A DNA stretch of 64,000 bases from Cololabis saira (Eukaryota > Chordata > Actinopteri > Beloniformes > Belonidae). A model generated the notes under the pieces. It was not told the DNA's origin. It saw nothing but the letters and a program-made list of their open reading frames with translations, and did not search any database. Positions within the stretch are counted from its first letter, which is position 1. Every line of letters begins with the position of its first letter. Shown here one piece after another: positions 1 through 13,296 of this stretch. The stretch is from NCBI RefSeq assembly GCF_033807715.1, contig NC_084587.1:22450517-22514516 (forward strand). The letters run 5' to 3'. The position numbers and the translations under genes were made by a program.

Positions 1-3000
1 TTGCCATCATTCTGGGTTTAGACTGAAAACACATTGATGCATGGAGGCAAACACACGAGAGCCACTGCTAATGGCAATATTAATTTCCTTTTCAAAATAC
101 CAGTGAGTCTTTTGTGTTGTATAACGATAAGTGAGTGGAGACCACCCACCTCACTCTAGTCTCTCTCATACAAACACATAGTCTGACACCGAAATGAACA
201 CACTGCTATATTTAGAGTAATGCAATACTAGGTTGTCTACGCAACATTCAGATCCAATCAAAATGGCATTAAGTGGAACTGTCCAATTGGGCTACAAGGT
301 CCAGCATATATTTCAGTTTATACAATATCTGTGGCAAGAATCATTACTTTTCATTTGAAATAGTTTTCTTTTTCTCTCCCAAAGGGCCCTTGTCTGGCTA
401 TCTTTCCCAAACAGTGTAACTCAGTACTTCGAATAAACATGAGAAGTCTGTATACTAAATATTTGCAGGACTGAGATGGCTGGAAGCACACTGTAATACT
501 GTATACATGACTGAGAGTCGGCTCAAGGAATGGTTATAGAGTAACACAGGAAACCTGTGGAGCAGGAAAACAATAGCTCAGTGATGAAAACTTTACGTAC
601 TGTTCTTTTTCTTCTCATTCAAATTTGAACAGTCAGTCACTATACTGTAGTTACTTTTGTTTCTGTTCTGTGTCAATTTTCCAGAGGCTCTGGAAACTAT
701 AATCAATGTCCAATACCTCTTGAAATGATCAGTTGATGCAGTCAAAAGGACACTATGAGTAAAAGTGCAAAATTACCGCCTAACAATTCAGTTGACTGTG
801 ATAGCCAAGTCTGCCAGGTTGTGTGCATACTGAGGTGTATGTTTAGCTATACTATCTCTGGCGTGCCTGTATTGCAGAGACATCCAGGCCTCTATGTCTC
901 TATCCGTCCTTTCTTTTTTTTTCCAGTTACCCAGTCATCCCAAGTTGGACTGTAAAATAAAGCATTTTTACAAGTTGGTGTGATGTCTATTTCCAGTTGC
1001 TTGTGTCTTGCAGATTCAGAAAGAGAAATAGTGAGGAGGCATCCTATCAGTGGTACAAACAATTTTAACTGACTCCTCTCAGTGTAAAAGGAAGCAGACC
1101 TCATAATAGATGAATTTGTTGCTTAATTCACCCCCATAAAGGGTTATGTCATCCAGCTATGGCAACCAAAGCCATTTTTTGAAACAGACTTCATATTATG
1201 CCAAGCATGTGGGTACAAAATTGCTCATTAATCATTCTGATTTTTTAATAAACCCCATACCATCACCAGCTCGGCAATAAGACAGCATGTTACTTCACTT
1301 TAGACTGTGCTTAAACAAGACTGGATGCCATTATGTTGAACTAAATTCTCAGTCACGGTGTCATGTTAAAGACAAAAACTCATAAAGAAACTAAACATGT
1401 TGCATAACATTATCAGAACTGTCATTTTTAACGCAGGGACACTCCCATGAGTCTTTGCAACAGTCAATAAAGGCCCCTCCCATCCCCACTTGCAACTGTT
1501 TATTTTGCTGCAAAGCTGGACATTGTAACACGTGGAGTCAATAGAGATTGACCCGCTTTTGGAGCCAACCCCCAGTGGTCAGTCAAGGAATTGCAACCCA
1601 TTTCACTTCCTCATCGAGCTCAACATGGAAAATGGGATAATGGGATGTCTCTCCTCGCTTTTCACCTTACAGTTTCTAATTTCATCAAACTAATGTATAT
1701 ACAGAAAATTGAAAAGGGTAGAAGTGACATGGAATGTATAATATCCCAGTTTCTCAGTTATTTTTTTTAAGATTTCATCAATATACTGTTGATATTTGAT
1801 CTTTTTTTTTAAAGCTAAAGCAGTAAAATGTTCCAGATTTTTCTCTCCAAAACAACTCACTAAAAATGAAAGTTTCCAATTTTCATGTCTGAAACTACTC
1901 TTTATGAAAATTGTTATAATTTAGAAATGACTGCAATGATTAAACTGTCTGATATCGCTCATGTCTACACATGTCGTTGATTTTGAACAGCTGTCCTGAT
2001 GTTTGTTACATTTGTGACATCTCTTAAGGCCATGTTTGAAGATCCCTCCAGAATGAGTAACTATTTCCACAGTAATCTAATTATTCTGAAACCACTTCAC
2101 CACAACACCGCAAAATAGAGAAAATCACGGGTAAATGTGAAGTATGTTGTGCGTACTGCTGAGTCTGGTAGGATTTGCCAGAGTTGTTAAGTTTTGAAGT
2201 CTCATCAAGGAAGGCTCCTTTGCTGGAAGACTACAGTTTTCACTTTGGTCATGTGGTATTTAGAAGGCGAGCTTCGCTGCCTCCTGGCTCCGGCATATGC
2301 ATTTTTGTGAGAATATCATATCTGGTGTTGGCTCTGGGCCTCTTTTACTTGTGCTTGTTTTCAGCTGGATTCCTGTGAGATTCTCAGGTGTATATCTGGT
2401 TTTGTCCGGCCCTAACTGCGCAGTGCATTTTGTGACTTCATGTATTTACTCTAGTGTGTATTTCCAGTGAAAAACATGACAGAGGCTGCTGAAATCTCAC
2501 ACTCCCTATTTCCGATCACTTACTTTTAATGACTTTCCAACTAAGGCTGCTGCTTTTCCTCTTCCCTCATCAGCTTCTCTGTTCGTTGTATTACATGACC
2601 AACCACAGAGTTGATCTTAATTTAGTGTGGTTTGGTGTGGCTCCAACTCCCTTATATGAGTTTTTTTTTCGCTATTTACAATCTGAACTTTCCAATTCTT
2701 TACGTCCACTTTAATTTTCACCTGAACCCTCTTCTACAGCTTCCTTCCATGTGCCCTTCTCTCCCCTTTCTGCCCTTCTGCTCCTGGATTCAAAGCTTGT
2801 TTACTCTCTCCAGACCACGCACTGACTCGCATCCATGAAATGATGCAATTAAGATTCCTACTGGGGCTCAATCTGTCATGTTAACACATGCTAAACCCCG
2901 ACAGAGGGCTGAGGGCAGCACGGGGTGCTGGGGCGACAGGTAAGACTCACTGGGGAGAGGTGACGTTTTAACGAAATTTTAAAAAAGACAAAGGAGATGG

Positions 3001-4007
3001 ATGACCAGCATTGCAGGAGTCACAATGTGTAAAAGAAAATCTAGATATAGATAAGACTTTAGATCTTTGGGTGCATTTATATTTATGTTATTTATGCATA
3101 TACATTTAAATTATGGGGATGCAATTATTTCAAGCTTTACACCTCTCTGCAGACTGTGGCATTATTTGCCATATTAATATTTTTCTTCATCTGTATTGAT
3201 TTAATTTTCTTTGAGGTTTATTTTAAACATGAATATGACAAAATATGTTTTTTTACTTATTACTTTTCCATTCAAATCAAAAGAGCAGTAGGACATAATT
3301 CTGCAGGGCATTTCAGCAACATTGAAATGTAATAATTTTTTATTTTATTTTTTTAAATCCCAAGCCAATGATTAACATTTGCTCCACTGAAGGAAAGTTT
3401 ATGCCAACATTAACAATTCATTGCACAAACTGAACTAATCAATGATAGAGGAATAAAAGTGAGCCTGGAAGTGAAGTTTTGATCATTCCTCTGATCCTGG
3501 GAAATTCTTATTATTATACATGTCTTTATTTTGAAAGTCGACTTCTACCCTATGGTTGCTGTTGTGAAAATCCCTACACTTTTATTGTTAAATATTTTCA
3601 GATGAAATCATGAACTCCTTTTTCCTTCTTTCTTTCCATCCTTGCTTCCTTCCTCCCTGCTCTGTTTGTGTAACAGCCTCTTCCTCTCACCCCGTTTGTC
3701 ATGCCTGTTAGGCTGTAGCTTATGTGGAGGTACACAGTGTACAGAGAGGCAGCACAGCCATTAGATACAGAGCTTTGGAGAGATTAGGATGCACACAGCA
3801 CACCACCACCACAGGCAGTCTCTGTACCAAAACGAGGATTAAGGCTTTGGCAATGTTGAGGCAGCACCACCAAAAAGCCCTTAGCCATGCAAACGATAAT
3901 AGAGATTTGCTAAGGAAATGTTTACACCGTTTGTCTTTTTTCGTTGAATGTATCCTTGATGAGAGTGAAATCCTAATATTTTCTGAAAGGAGACAGGCTA
4001 TATTTCC
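1..4007. other. Intergenic DNA, no gene recognised
   Basis: No exon with recognisable protein similarity and good splice sites was found on either strand. ORFs here are short and low-complexity. A copy of a dispersed repeat shared with about 15.0-15.6 kb and 26.0-26.4 kb lies near 1500-1610. A donor-like CAG|GTAAGA at about 2940 was not accompanied by a recognisable exon. Confidence 0.6.
1500..1610 (+). repeat. Dispersed repeat fragment (family A)
   Basis: The segment contains a shared core reading 'ggagtcaatagagattgac' followed by 'cccccagtggtcagtc'. Close variants recur at 15533-15575 and 26325-26400, and a reverse-oriented relative of another part of the family lies at about 35940-36140. 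I infer an old interspersed element of unknown class. Confidence 0.55.
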
Positions 4008-4135
4008 ACCCATCCATTATGCTCATCCCTGATTCATCCTATTCAGGGTCACAGAGGTCGGCTGGAGCCCATCCCAGCTGTCTTATGGGTAAGCGGCAGG
4101 GGTGCACACCGGACAGGTCACCAGGGGCCGCAATT
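4008..4135 (+). repeat. Fish LINE-tail-like repeat
   Basis: The stretch reads 'tcagggtcacagaggtcggctggagcccatcccagctgtc...' and continues with 'gtgcacaccggacaggtcaccag'. This wording is very common as a non-LTR-type tail in teleost genomes. Related fragments occur at about 29735-29770, next to a GGAT array, and at 63638-63680. No coding content. Confidence 0.55.
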
Positions 4136-4313
4136 CCTTTTCAGTGCCCTTGTCCAGTTTGTTACCAGATGTAATAATTAACTGATGTTATAATTAACAC
4201 AAATGCATTATCATCATTAGAACATACTGTATATCCACGATTCGATGGTTAGGATCGGACTTTATCGGTCCCATAGATTATATAGATAGATTATACTGAG
4301 ATATTGGGAAGCG

Positions 4314-5276
4314 TATGGAGCCAAATCAAGGCCAAAAGCTTTGCTAATTTGAAAATAAAATTTGAACCTGAAAATTCTTTTTTACAGTTTCAATTTTATT
4401 TTTTTCAGTATCAGATCTTTTTTCAGTTTCAAATCTTTTTATTTCAGTTTCAAATCTTTTTTTCAGTTTCAAATCTTTTTTTTCAGTTTCACGTCTTTTT
4501 TTTCAGTTTCACATCTTTTTTTTCAGTTTCAGACTTTTGGCCCCGATGTGGCGTGGGGGGCGTGGCATCAACTGAGAGGGGCGTGGCATCATGAGTGACA
4601 GCAGAACAGAGAAGGCGGGGGACGTTCTTCAGTCATGTTGCCTTCAGGAAACGTAGGTTGCAGAAGTTATCAGTAGAAGTATGATTCAACACTGTATATA
4701 CACTATATTCACGTGATTGGCAGTGGAAAAAACTGATATTAGTGACACATTTCTGTTTAAAAAGCTGTTTTACACCGTACTTGGCACCAATCGCAGTATA
4801 AAAGCAATAAACTATGCCAGACTGTACAGTTCAACAGCCACACTTTAAAGTTTGACATTTCCCACTTCCACATACTACCAAGTACGGTCTAAAACAGCTT
4901 TTTAAACAGAAATGTGTCACTAATATCAGTTTTTTCCACTGCCAATCACGTGAATATGGTGTATATACAGTGTTGATCATACTTCTGCAACCTACGTTTC
5001 CTGAAGGCAACATGACTGAGGAACGTCCCCCGCCTTCTCTGTTAAGCTGTCACTCATGATGCCACGCCCCTCTCAGTTGATGCCACGCCCCCCACGCCAG
5101 ATCGGGGCCAAAAGTGAAACTGAAAAAAAAAAGACGTGAAACTGAAAAAAAAAGATTTGAAACTGAAAAAAAGATTTGAAACTGAAATAAAAAGATTTGA
5201 AACTGAAAAAAATAATTTTCAGGTTCAAATTTTATTTTCAAATTAGCAAAACTTTTGGCCTTGATTTGGCTCCATA
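4314..5276. mobile_element. 963-bp foldback (long inverted repeat) element with 6-bp direct flanks
   Basis: The two halves are near-perfect reverse complements. The left arm is about 4314-4784, the right arm about 4878-5276, with a spacer of about 93 bp. It begins TATGGAGCC and ends GGCTCCATA, and GAAGCG directly flanks both ends (4308-4313 and 5277-5282), which looks like a target-site duplication. Each arm carries a run of 'tttcagtttcaaatc' units, about seven on the left and five on the right, which explains the unequal arm length. Inside this is a GC-rich block with two 'ggggcgtggcatca' copies. No transposase is encoded. I infer a non-autonomous foldback or MITE-like DNA element; the superfamily is unknown. 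Confidence 0.85.
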
Positions 5277-5363
5277 GAAGCGGTGATCAACGAACTAACC
5301 TCAAAACAGCAAGGAATCCCAAATTAGATATACATTGGAATCTCTATAAAGTAAGGTTTATGT

Positions 5364-5570
5364 CAGTGTTCTTCAACCCCACTGTCCTGCAGGTGTTAGA
5401 TGTTGCTCTGCTCCAACACACCTGACTCAAATCAGTGGACCATTGGCCGACTAGCATAGACCTTGATGGCAAGCTGATGGTGATGCAATCAGGAGTGCGC
5501 TGGGGCTGAGCAACATCTCACACATGCAGGACATTCAGTGGGTCCTGAGGATCAGGGTTGCAGACCACTG
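5364..5570. mobile_element. hAT-type MITE (about 207 bp)
   Basis: The ends are imperfect inverted repeats: CAGTGTTCTTCAACC at the left, and GGTTGCAGACCACTG at the right. Flanking 8-mers GTTTATGT (5356-5363) and GTTTATAT (5571-5578) differ at one base, as expected of an aged hAT 8-bp target duplication. The interior has the fish-typical wording 'ctgctccaacacacctgac'. No ORF. Confidence 0.75.
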
Positions 5571-5578
5571 GTTTATAT

Positions 5579-8500
5579 AGTTAGAGCTATGTGTCACCAT
5601 GGCACCAGCTGCCATAAATCCATTCCCGATAAATACAAAATCACCATAGATCACCATAGGAGAAGGGAATATTTGTGGCACCAGCTTCTGTAAGGGCATT
5701 CCCAACAAATATGAAGGAAAACTGAGACATTATCCAATGTTAGACATATTCTAAGAAATGCATCCTGATAAAGGAAAGCATGTAATCAGAAGATAAGTGA
5801 TTTAATCCAGTGACCACTTGATATCCAGGAGCATATTATTCCTAAATTATGACTAAAGGTTGCACGTGCAAAGTCTGACTTAGCGTTTGGTATGCAGCGG
5901 CTCTTGGGTTTGGAGCAGAGGAGAGTAGGTGAGGAGCTGCAGTGGTAATTGCACAGTTACAGAGTGAGGAAAGATGCTGTGAAGATCTAATGAGAGCCAT
6001 CATGAACAGAGGCGCCTATCCAGGGATCTGGGACATAGGTTCAGGAATTATACAAAAAGAGTGTCAACCAAGTGCTTGTTAGCTTTGCGGGCAGCCAGGA
6101 TTTCCTTCACAGTCGACCAACTAGTGAACCAGGGACCTCAGAGTTGAGGTAAGACCATTAGCAGTCCATGTCTCAGCAGAGGCTGCGAAGTGTAACAAAA
6201 AGCAAAACCTCATCACTGCTTTGGATCAATCATGAGCAATGTATTGTTTTGGGCCGCTTTAATGTCTGGATTCACAGACAACAACTCATTTGGAATGAAC
6301 CTGAACAGTTTGGCGACAGCTATCTAATCTTAATCATGTTTTTAGATTCCTTTATTTTCCTCTGAAGCAATACTGAGCCTGAGTGACCTCATCATTACTG
6401 GCTGTAAGAGTCTAACAACATAGAGGTGCAGAAATGTCTATGCTTAGGTGCGCATGCAAGTACGATTTTTTTTTTCTTTTTGTTAAAAATCTTCAAGCAA
6501 CACATAATTACGGTTCATGTGTTTTCTTAGTCCTTTTGCAATACCTCAGCCTATTTTGTAGGGATGTGTGATAAACTGATTGGCAGACACAGCATACTCG
6601 GAGAATGGGCCATGCCTGCAGCGAACACAAGATGTGCCCCTCTTTCTTTTTCCTTTTTGAAGCGAAGGAGATTTTTGCCAAGAAGTCTGTCCTACAAAAG
6701 TAAATATATCATCAGAAAATGCAGCACTAATTTTGGCTGTATGAAGCTGTTAAACCGTGTTATGTATCTTTCTGATGCATCAACGATAACAAAAGCAGCC
6801 AATGCGATATTTGCTGTGCCGCAGTGGTCAGAGGCCTGTGAACAACAGCAGAGACGTCAAGGTAACTGTTTGACCTTTTCTTTTATAGCTCTTTTTTTCG
6901 GTTGACGCACATAAACACATGCACTCAAAGAGAACATCTGACCCCAGTGGTAGCTCTTCTGTTAGGAGTAAGACGGAGGCGGATGTCACTCTGTTGACTC
7001 TGAGTGATGTAAGCCCGAGATGAGCCTTGCAGATTAGGACCGAAGACAAACAAAGGCTCCTGCCAAGATGAGCCACAGTGTATACAGATTAATATAACAA
7101 TACAGCCACACGAGCGCTGCCGTAAACCATTTGCATAACTTCTTTTAATGTGTTTCGGAAAATTTCCTCGCTTTGCTAAGAGGATATCCCCACAAGGAAA
7201 CGTACACTTAGGTGGTCCGCTCCAGCCGACATCAGTTGTTTACCTTGACCCAACCGAGGAACAGAGAAGCAGAAGCAAGCCGAGAGTGACGTGTTGCCTT
7301 TGACAGCACCATACATGTTCCTGTAGCTCCTACACAAACGCACAGACGTGTAAATGAAAACTAGAACTAAAGCACCGAATACAGATCTTCATGCGACTGT
7401 GTAGTGATTCACTGAGGCACATTTTACTCCTGCACGTCGTGCTGCAAGCCTGAAATGAAGCTGACAACACAAAATGCTAGATATTATGGCTTCAAACTGT
7501 CTCCAGTTTAATACAGTTCAAACTAAATGTAGAAATCACTGATTGTTCTTTTGTTTAATCAGTATCTTGAATGTTGTCAAATTCGTCAAGGGGGTGCAGT
7601 ATCTTTATAATCTCTTGATCATTTATTTCACTCCGCGAAAGCCTTTTTGGTCGTGTTCAGTAATTTTGGATATTTTGTGAAAACAATAAGGTCCTAAATA
7701 TTTTGGTTTAATTTTCCTTTATTTCTGAATACATTAAGGATTTTTCCAGGCGTGCCAGCAGATCTGTCCTGGACTGTAGATCTGAAATTCAAATTTTCAA
7801 AATATGTTATTAATACCCAAAGGGGAATAATTGTTGCAGTACTCATAATTTAAGTCTCTTCAGAAGTTTATTACTGTGGGCAGAAAAGATCTCCTGTTGA
7901 CGAACTGTGGGTTAGTTTTGGCAAAACCAGATCTGGGCTAATCAAATTTACTCAGGTTGATAATTAACAAAAGCAGAGGGAAATCTCTTGTAATAGTTAG
8001 CAGACTTTTAAGATAATTCACAATTGATTATTCCTGAATGAAAAATTACATTGGAACATACGATTTTGTGACATAAACCAGATGAATCTCTGAAGCCAAG
8101 GATGCAGGTCACTTCAAGGTCTGAGATTGTGTCCACACTGGTCCAGTTTCCTTTGAAACTCTGTAACTTTTGTTTAAGTCGGGTCTGGCACCCACATTGC
8201 GCCTGAACCTTAAAAACAGAAAGGTTTTGATCATTCTGCAGACGTGGGTTGAGTTCAGCTGTTGTGCAGCTAAAGTCTGCGTGTAATAAAGCTGCTACCA
8301 CCTACATGCGTTAAATAAGACTATAAGAACAATCTGCAGCAAAGTTTGTCTCCTGTGGAATTTTCTGCCTGTTCTCACTTATACCCACAGTGGGCACGGA
8401 TGTTCTTATTATGTGCTTTACATGGGAGGAGGGCTTCTCCACCACAGATCTGAAATGCTAGCACAATTGCTGCTTTTATCATACATACAGTATTTTTGTC

Positions 8501-11290
8501 CATTTAGAGAATTTATCATCAGAGTAGTTGACTGATCCTTTAATATGACAACAATACCAGATTCATTTAGTCTCTTATGCAAACATCAAAACAAAAAAAC
8601 AAAAAAAAAACGTGTCAGAAAGTCAGAACGAAGGTCTAGAGTTTGGGTTTAAGCCTGAAAGGCCATGTTTTTCCCATCGAATCTATTACGTTGTTTTCTC
8701 CGCTGCTTTCATCATCAAGTCCTTGCAGGTGTCCCATCTGCTGACCTTATCTCTGGCATTCAACCTTTAACCTCTCACACCTGGACGACTCCTTTACATA
8801 CCCTCGCCGCCCCTTGACCCGTGACTGTCGATCATCTGAGGGTCACCCGTTAAAAGCATTCGCAAAGTAAAATCTCTTGTAGCTCGTGGTGCTGAAAGCA
8901 GTGGCTCATAAATCAGGGAAGCACCCTTTAAAGAATGGTGCACCCATAGAGCTTATCTAGACTTAAAGGCCTAAGATTAAAGTCATCCTAAAAGTTGTCA
9001 TTTAAAAGTACAATAAAGAAACATGAAAAAGAGATGACGGCCTCTTTTAATTCAAGTATCTGGACATTATGTAAAAATCCTCCAGGTCTTACCAGGTCTA
9101 TAATTATACCGTAAAGGCTTGTGTGAACTGCAACAAAATACTTTGACATTTAGATAAGCACATGACGTATAAGACCTTGTGTAATACGTAATGAGTTTAT
9201 TTAACACAAATTGAGCCCGAAAAACAGACCCAAAGGCAGTCTAAGAAACTCATAGCACGCTCTTTGTCCTTCCATAAGAACTAAGAGGGAAAGTGTCAGC
9301 CAGCCGCAGCTGATCAAATTAAATGGATGAATTGATCATCAGCGAGTGTAGCTAAACCGGACGTTTTAAAAAGTTGGCGGGTCTGGAGCATTCAGGTCTG
9401 GGTTAACAGTAAGCCAAGGAGGAAAGACATGAGGCAACAGCATCATCTTTCATCTGCCAGATGGAAGCTTCGGGCTAATCTTCATGACTGAAAGCTGCTC
9501 TGTGTAGTGGCGCCTTTAAAGTAGGGTTAGCAGTGTTTAGATGGCATCATGTCTCCTGATAGCAAGGTGCCCCCACTGAGTTATTTCCAGTTTACACAGC
9601 AAAGGCTGCACTTGGTTGGGTGTTTTTGTCTGTTTGTAACAGATGGTGATGAGGTATTTACTGAAAATGGTAAAAAAAAGGTTTGAAGTCATGTCAAATC
9701 ACCTAACCTAATTTTAAAATTATTGGGATTGAAAAAATGAAAGTTCTTTTTTTACTCATCATCTGTTAGACAGTTATTCAAAATACTTGAGGAATATACT
9801 AATTGATGAATCATCAGTAATTAAGTAACCCTGATTTCTTCCTTACCCTTTTAATATTCAACTGACCATTAACTGATTACAAAGTAACACGTAACTGCTG
9901 AAAAAAACTGAATCCTAAATCCTTCATTAGGTAATAGCTAATACATGTTTTTCCCCCCATCAATTATAAGGCCATGAAGGAAATGTTTTGATCCTTATTA
10001 TAAAGTTTTAAGTAAAAGCTTGGATTAAAGTTTGCAACCCATTTATGATGTTTCTATAATAAAACTGTATATGTTCTGTATGAACTTATTTTAACATCGG
10101 TGGAGTGACTCAGTTCCATCATCTGTGATGGATATGTTGTACTTTATGAGCAGGCAGACTGTAGAATGAGCTTTAAAGGACAGCTGATCTATTTGTGGGA
10201 CATCTCTTTCAAGTTAAGGTATCGAGGACCACCAGTGCGCTACACTTCTAATGTGGTCAGAAGTGCAGGAGAAGGGCGGGGGGGGGGGGGGTCTGCAGTT
10301 CTGGCACTGAGACGCACTTGAAATCCTCTCCATACTGGTAGATGAAAGAGTATGAAACTCTTGCTCTGATCAACTCCTGCACCTGACACACACTGAGCTA
10401 AGCATCATCAACGTTTGTCATCCTGTTTTACTGTTTACAGACTTTTTTTTGTTCTCTTTTTTATTTAATCACATCTCCCCCCTGTCCTCTCTGGCGGGCA
10501 GGAATTACTTAAATCGTATTCTGCGAGACTGAGTGAGGTTTGGCGCTAATTCCAGCCAGACCATGCACAGCTGTTTTATGGTTTCTTTCCACCTCACTTG
10601 CTGATGTGTGGCGGTGACATATATGATAAAATAAAGGTGACGAGTTGGGTGGGGTTCTGAGTTTGTGTGGAATAAGTCAGAACTGAAAATGAATTGGTAG
10701 TATGCCAGTTTATAGCTTTCAGTTACTTTAAGCTGCTCTCTCCCCAGAGTCAACCAGAGCCTAAAACGATCATATAGTTGTTTTTTTTTTCTTTTTCAAC
10801 ATTGTGGTTTACAGTGTGAGTGTTCACCCTGTAGCCTGGTCAATCATGCCATTAACTTCGAGAAAATTCTCTTTAATGAAATGAGTCTGGTCGCCCCGTT
10901 GGTGCAGAACATGCCAAACCAATCCCAACGGGGCATGGGTGGGCCTCATACAATGACTTCTGTTGATTGTAGTCCGGTTTTAGCACCGCCCACGTAACCT
11001 CCTTCATTTCTCTGACTGGTTACATGCCTTTCCAATGGTAGAGTCAATTCCTTCCAAGTCCGTTGGTACTTCCACCTGGCTGGCCTGGTCTCTACTGACC
11101 CCTTCCTGGCAACACCAATATGTGATGATTGTAAAATAAGCTCAATGGACCCTAAGGAATTGGCTAAAAATGTCCTTTGTTGTTTTAGTTTAGATAAAAA
11201 GAATTCTGACCCTTTGAGCGAAGATGCTCAGGTCCATTATTGACGACACAGCGCCAAATTGATAATCTACAAAAAAAGAAGGGACAGACA
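5579..11290. other. Intergenic DNA, no gene recognised
   Basis: No credible exon was seen. The longest ORFs are about 80-113 codons without recognisable motifs. A 13-G run lies near 10280. A possible LINE-derived fragment is listed separately at 7780-7930. Confidence 0.6.
7780..7930. repeat. Possible LINE-derived repeat fragment
   Basis: The text 'taatacccaaaggggaataattgttgcagtac', followed by 'tactgtgggcagaaaagatctcctgttg', resembles a common teleost non-LTR 3' region. The assignment rests on sequence wording only. Confidence 0.4.
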
Positions 11291-12087
11291 TTAAAGGGAT
11301 TGTGACATGAAAAACACATTTTTCTTGATTTTTTGTGTTTTGTTGGGTGTCTTGACATCAATTACACCCAAAAAACAACGAACTTTTAACATTCAGTGTA
11401 TTGTGTGCTTTCTGGGATTTTCCGCATAACTATGCAAAAACGGCGCATGTGGTTTGGTGGCGGATCGTTACGTAACGATCCGCTAAATCACCGCCCCCTC
11501 CACCCAGCTCCCTGTCTCCTCTCCTCTCCAGCGCACCATAAAGGCTGATTTATGGTTCCGCGTTACACCGACGCAGAGCCTACGGCGTAGGGTTACGCGG
11601 CGACGCGCACCATACGCTGAACCCTACGGCGTAGGCTCTGCGTCGATTTAACGCGGAACCATAAATGAGGCTTAACACGCCTCTTTTGTTCTAATCACCG
11701 GAGGAAAACTGCTAAGAAGACCCGCGGCCACTGACTGGACTTAAGATAAGGGGACAGTGCTGCTTGCATGCCTTTATTTTTATGATTGTTTGCTGTGGTT
11801 CGCCCTCCTGCTTTTCCGTGCATGCTTCGCCTGTCGCTCCGACGCCGCTGTGAGCGTATGGCTGGAGGAGGAGGAGGTTTGGAGGAGGAGCGGAGCAATG
11901 ATTGACAGGAAAGGGGGGAAAGGAAGCATTTTTCACGGCGCAAAAAAACACTGTAATAAAAAGCCAGGAAAAGATTACTAGAGTGAAGTTTTTCTTGTTA
12001 CACTCTTTTAGACACATTTGAGGGATGTTGCCCAAGACTTTTAATAGTGTTAAAAGCATGTTAAAAATGATGTCACAATACCTTTAA
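11291..12087. mobile_element. TTAA-flanked, piggyBac-like non-autonomous element
   Basis: The element starts TTAAAGGGATTGTGACATG and ends in the near reverse complement GATGTCACAATACCTTTAA, matching at 17 of 19 positions. TTAA at both ends is the signature of piggyBac-class insertion. Overlapping ORFs of 74-115 codons show no transposase motifs. A separate palindromic MITE is nested at 11542-11672. The piggyBac label is an inference from the TTAA and the terminal inverted repeats. Confidence 0.7.
11542..11672. mobile_element. Palindromic MITE, PIF/Harbinger-like (TAA TSD), copy 1
   Basis: The terminal inverted repeats are AGGCTGATTTATGGTTCCGC and its near complement ending CCATAAATGAGGCT. 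TAA flanks both sides (11539-11541 and 11673-11675). Inner arms repeat 'cgacgcagagcctacggcgtag' in opposite orientation, so the 131-bp unit can fold almost end to end. A 3-bp TAA duplication is typical of PIF/Harbinger elements. It sits inside the TTAA-class element, so it is the younger insertion. A related copy is at 52636-52745 and a rearranged core at 44071-44160. Confidence 0.8.
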
Positions 12088-13199
12088 CAACTTATCTCCG
12101 CTTGCTGGTGCTCCATGACCAAGACGAGCAGGGTTTTAGCGCTCTGACGTCATTCTTGGCTGGCACTCTCGGTTACAAATTCCGGGTTTTCGTTCTTAGA
12201 TTTTGGGTTTTGCTTCACAAAACATATGGAGGAAGGAACAAGGAATTGATGCCATCCAGGTTTCTCTAAAATTAGTTAAGTAATGTCTGGCCTTCATACG
12301 GGAATGCATGAATGTGCAAATGCAACAGTTTGGTAACGTCAGTGATGCTGCGAGGAGGCTAATAATATCAACTTATGAAATAGTTTTTAACAGCTGATGT
12401 TCATCAATCAGGCAGAGGCAGCGTTGAAGCAAAATGTGTGCAGTTTCATTTTGTGCAGGGACACATTTTGCTTGACAGGGGAAAAAAGTCAACATACTAC
12501 AAATCATGAAGAGACGGTTTATGGTAAAGGTAATGTATGGGTAAGACAGTTGTTACAGGAAAGATGAGAGCAGGCCTCTGGGAATATAGTCAAAGTAATG
12601 TCACCGACAGTTGTGGATACACAACCATGTGTCACTGTGTGTCTGGAAAGTGAGCGGGCCACCAGGCATCCAGACATGGTCTCTGCTTTGAGCTTAATAC
12701 AACTGATTGGACTCTGATCAGTCCCTGGTAATACTTAAGGCTTCAAAGACGCCACCTCCACAGCTGCCAGTAGTCATTTCCGACCCCAAGAGTCCCAGCC
12801 CTGGGATTCAAAATAGTCGGAGTTTCCACATTCTTGTCATTTCTAAGTCATTAAAAAGGGTAAAAGAGCAACATGCAGTGAGACCGTGTTCACATCATGT
12901 ATAAATCTTTGGAGCACTTACATGCTGAAGTGTAAGTCAAAAAGATATCTTTAGTTCTTTTTTAAATAAATTACACAAGTAATGAAAAAACTACAGATTG
13001 GAGCCTGATGTTTTGAAATAAATAAACCTGAATATATGACACCAAAGCAAATATCTGTAACATGTTTGTCAGAAATGTGTCCCTGGTGACCTCGTCCCAC
13101 TCTTTGTGCATCACTCTGTATTTTTCTCCCTCCACCCAGGTGAGCTCATACACACTTCTTACTGTCAGCACCTTACAATTACACCATGTGACCCCCCCT

Positions 13200-13200
<1 letters not shown>
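12088..13200. other. Upstream flank of the NPNT-like gene, no feature resolved
   Basis: No exon was recognised. The proximal promoter of the downstream gene is expected between here and 13460, but no TATA box or obvious CpG cluster stands out. Confidence 0.5.

Positions 13201-13294
<94 letters not shown>
13201..13294. repeat. (CA)47 microsatellite
   Basis: An uninterrupted AC/CA dinucleotide run about 165 bp upstream of the start codon of the NPNT-like gene. ORFs reading through it are artefacts. Confidence 0.98.

Positions 13295-13296
<2 letters not shown>

Noticed and set aside
6564..6905. 113-codon ORF
   Set aside because: No recognised motif, no splice support and composition like the surrounding intergenic DNA.
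10888..10926. Inverted repeat GCCCCGTTGG/CCAACGGGGC-like pair
   Set aside because: Only about 10 bp arms with a long, imperfect loop; not distinguishable from chance or an old repeat.
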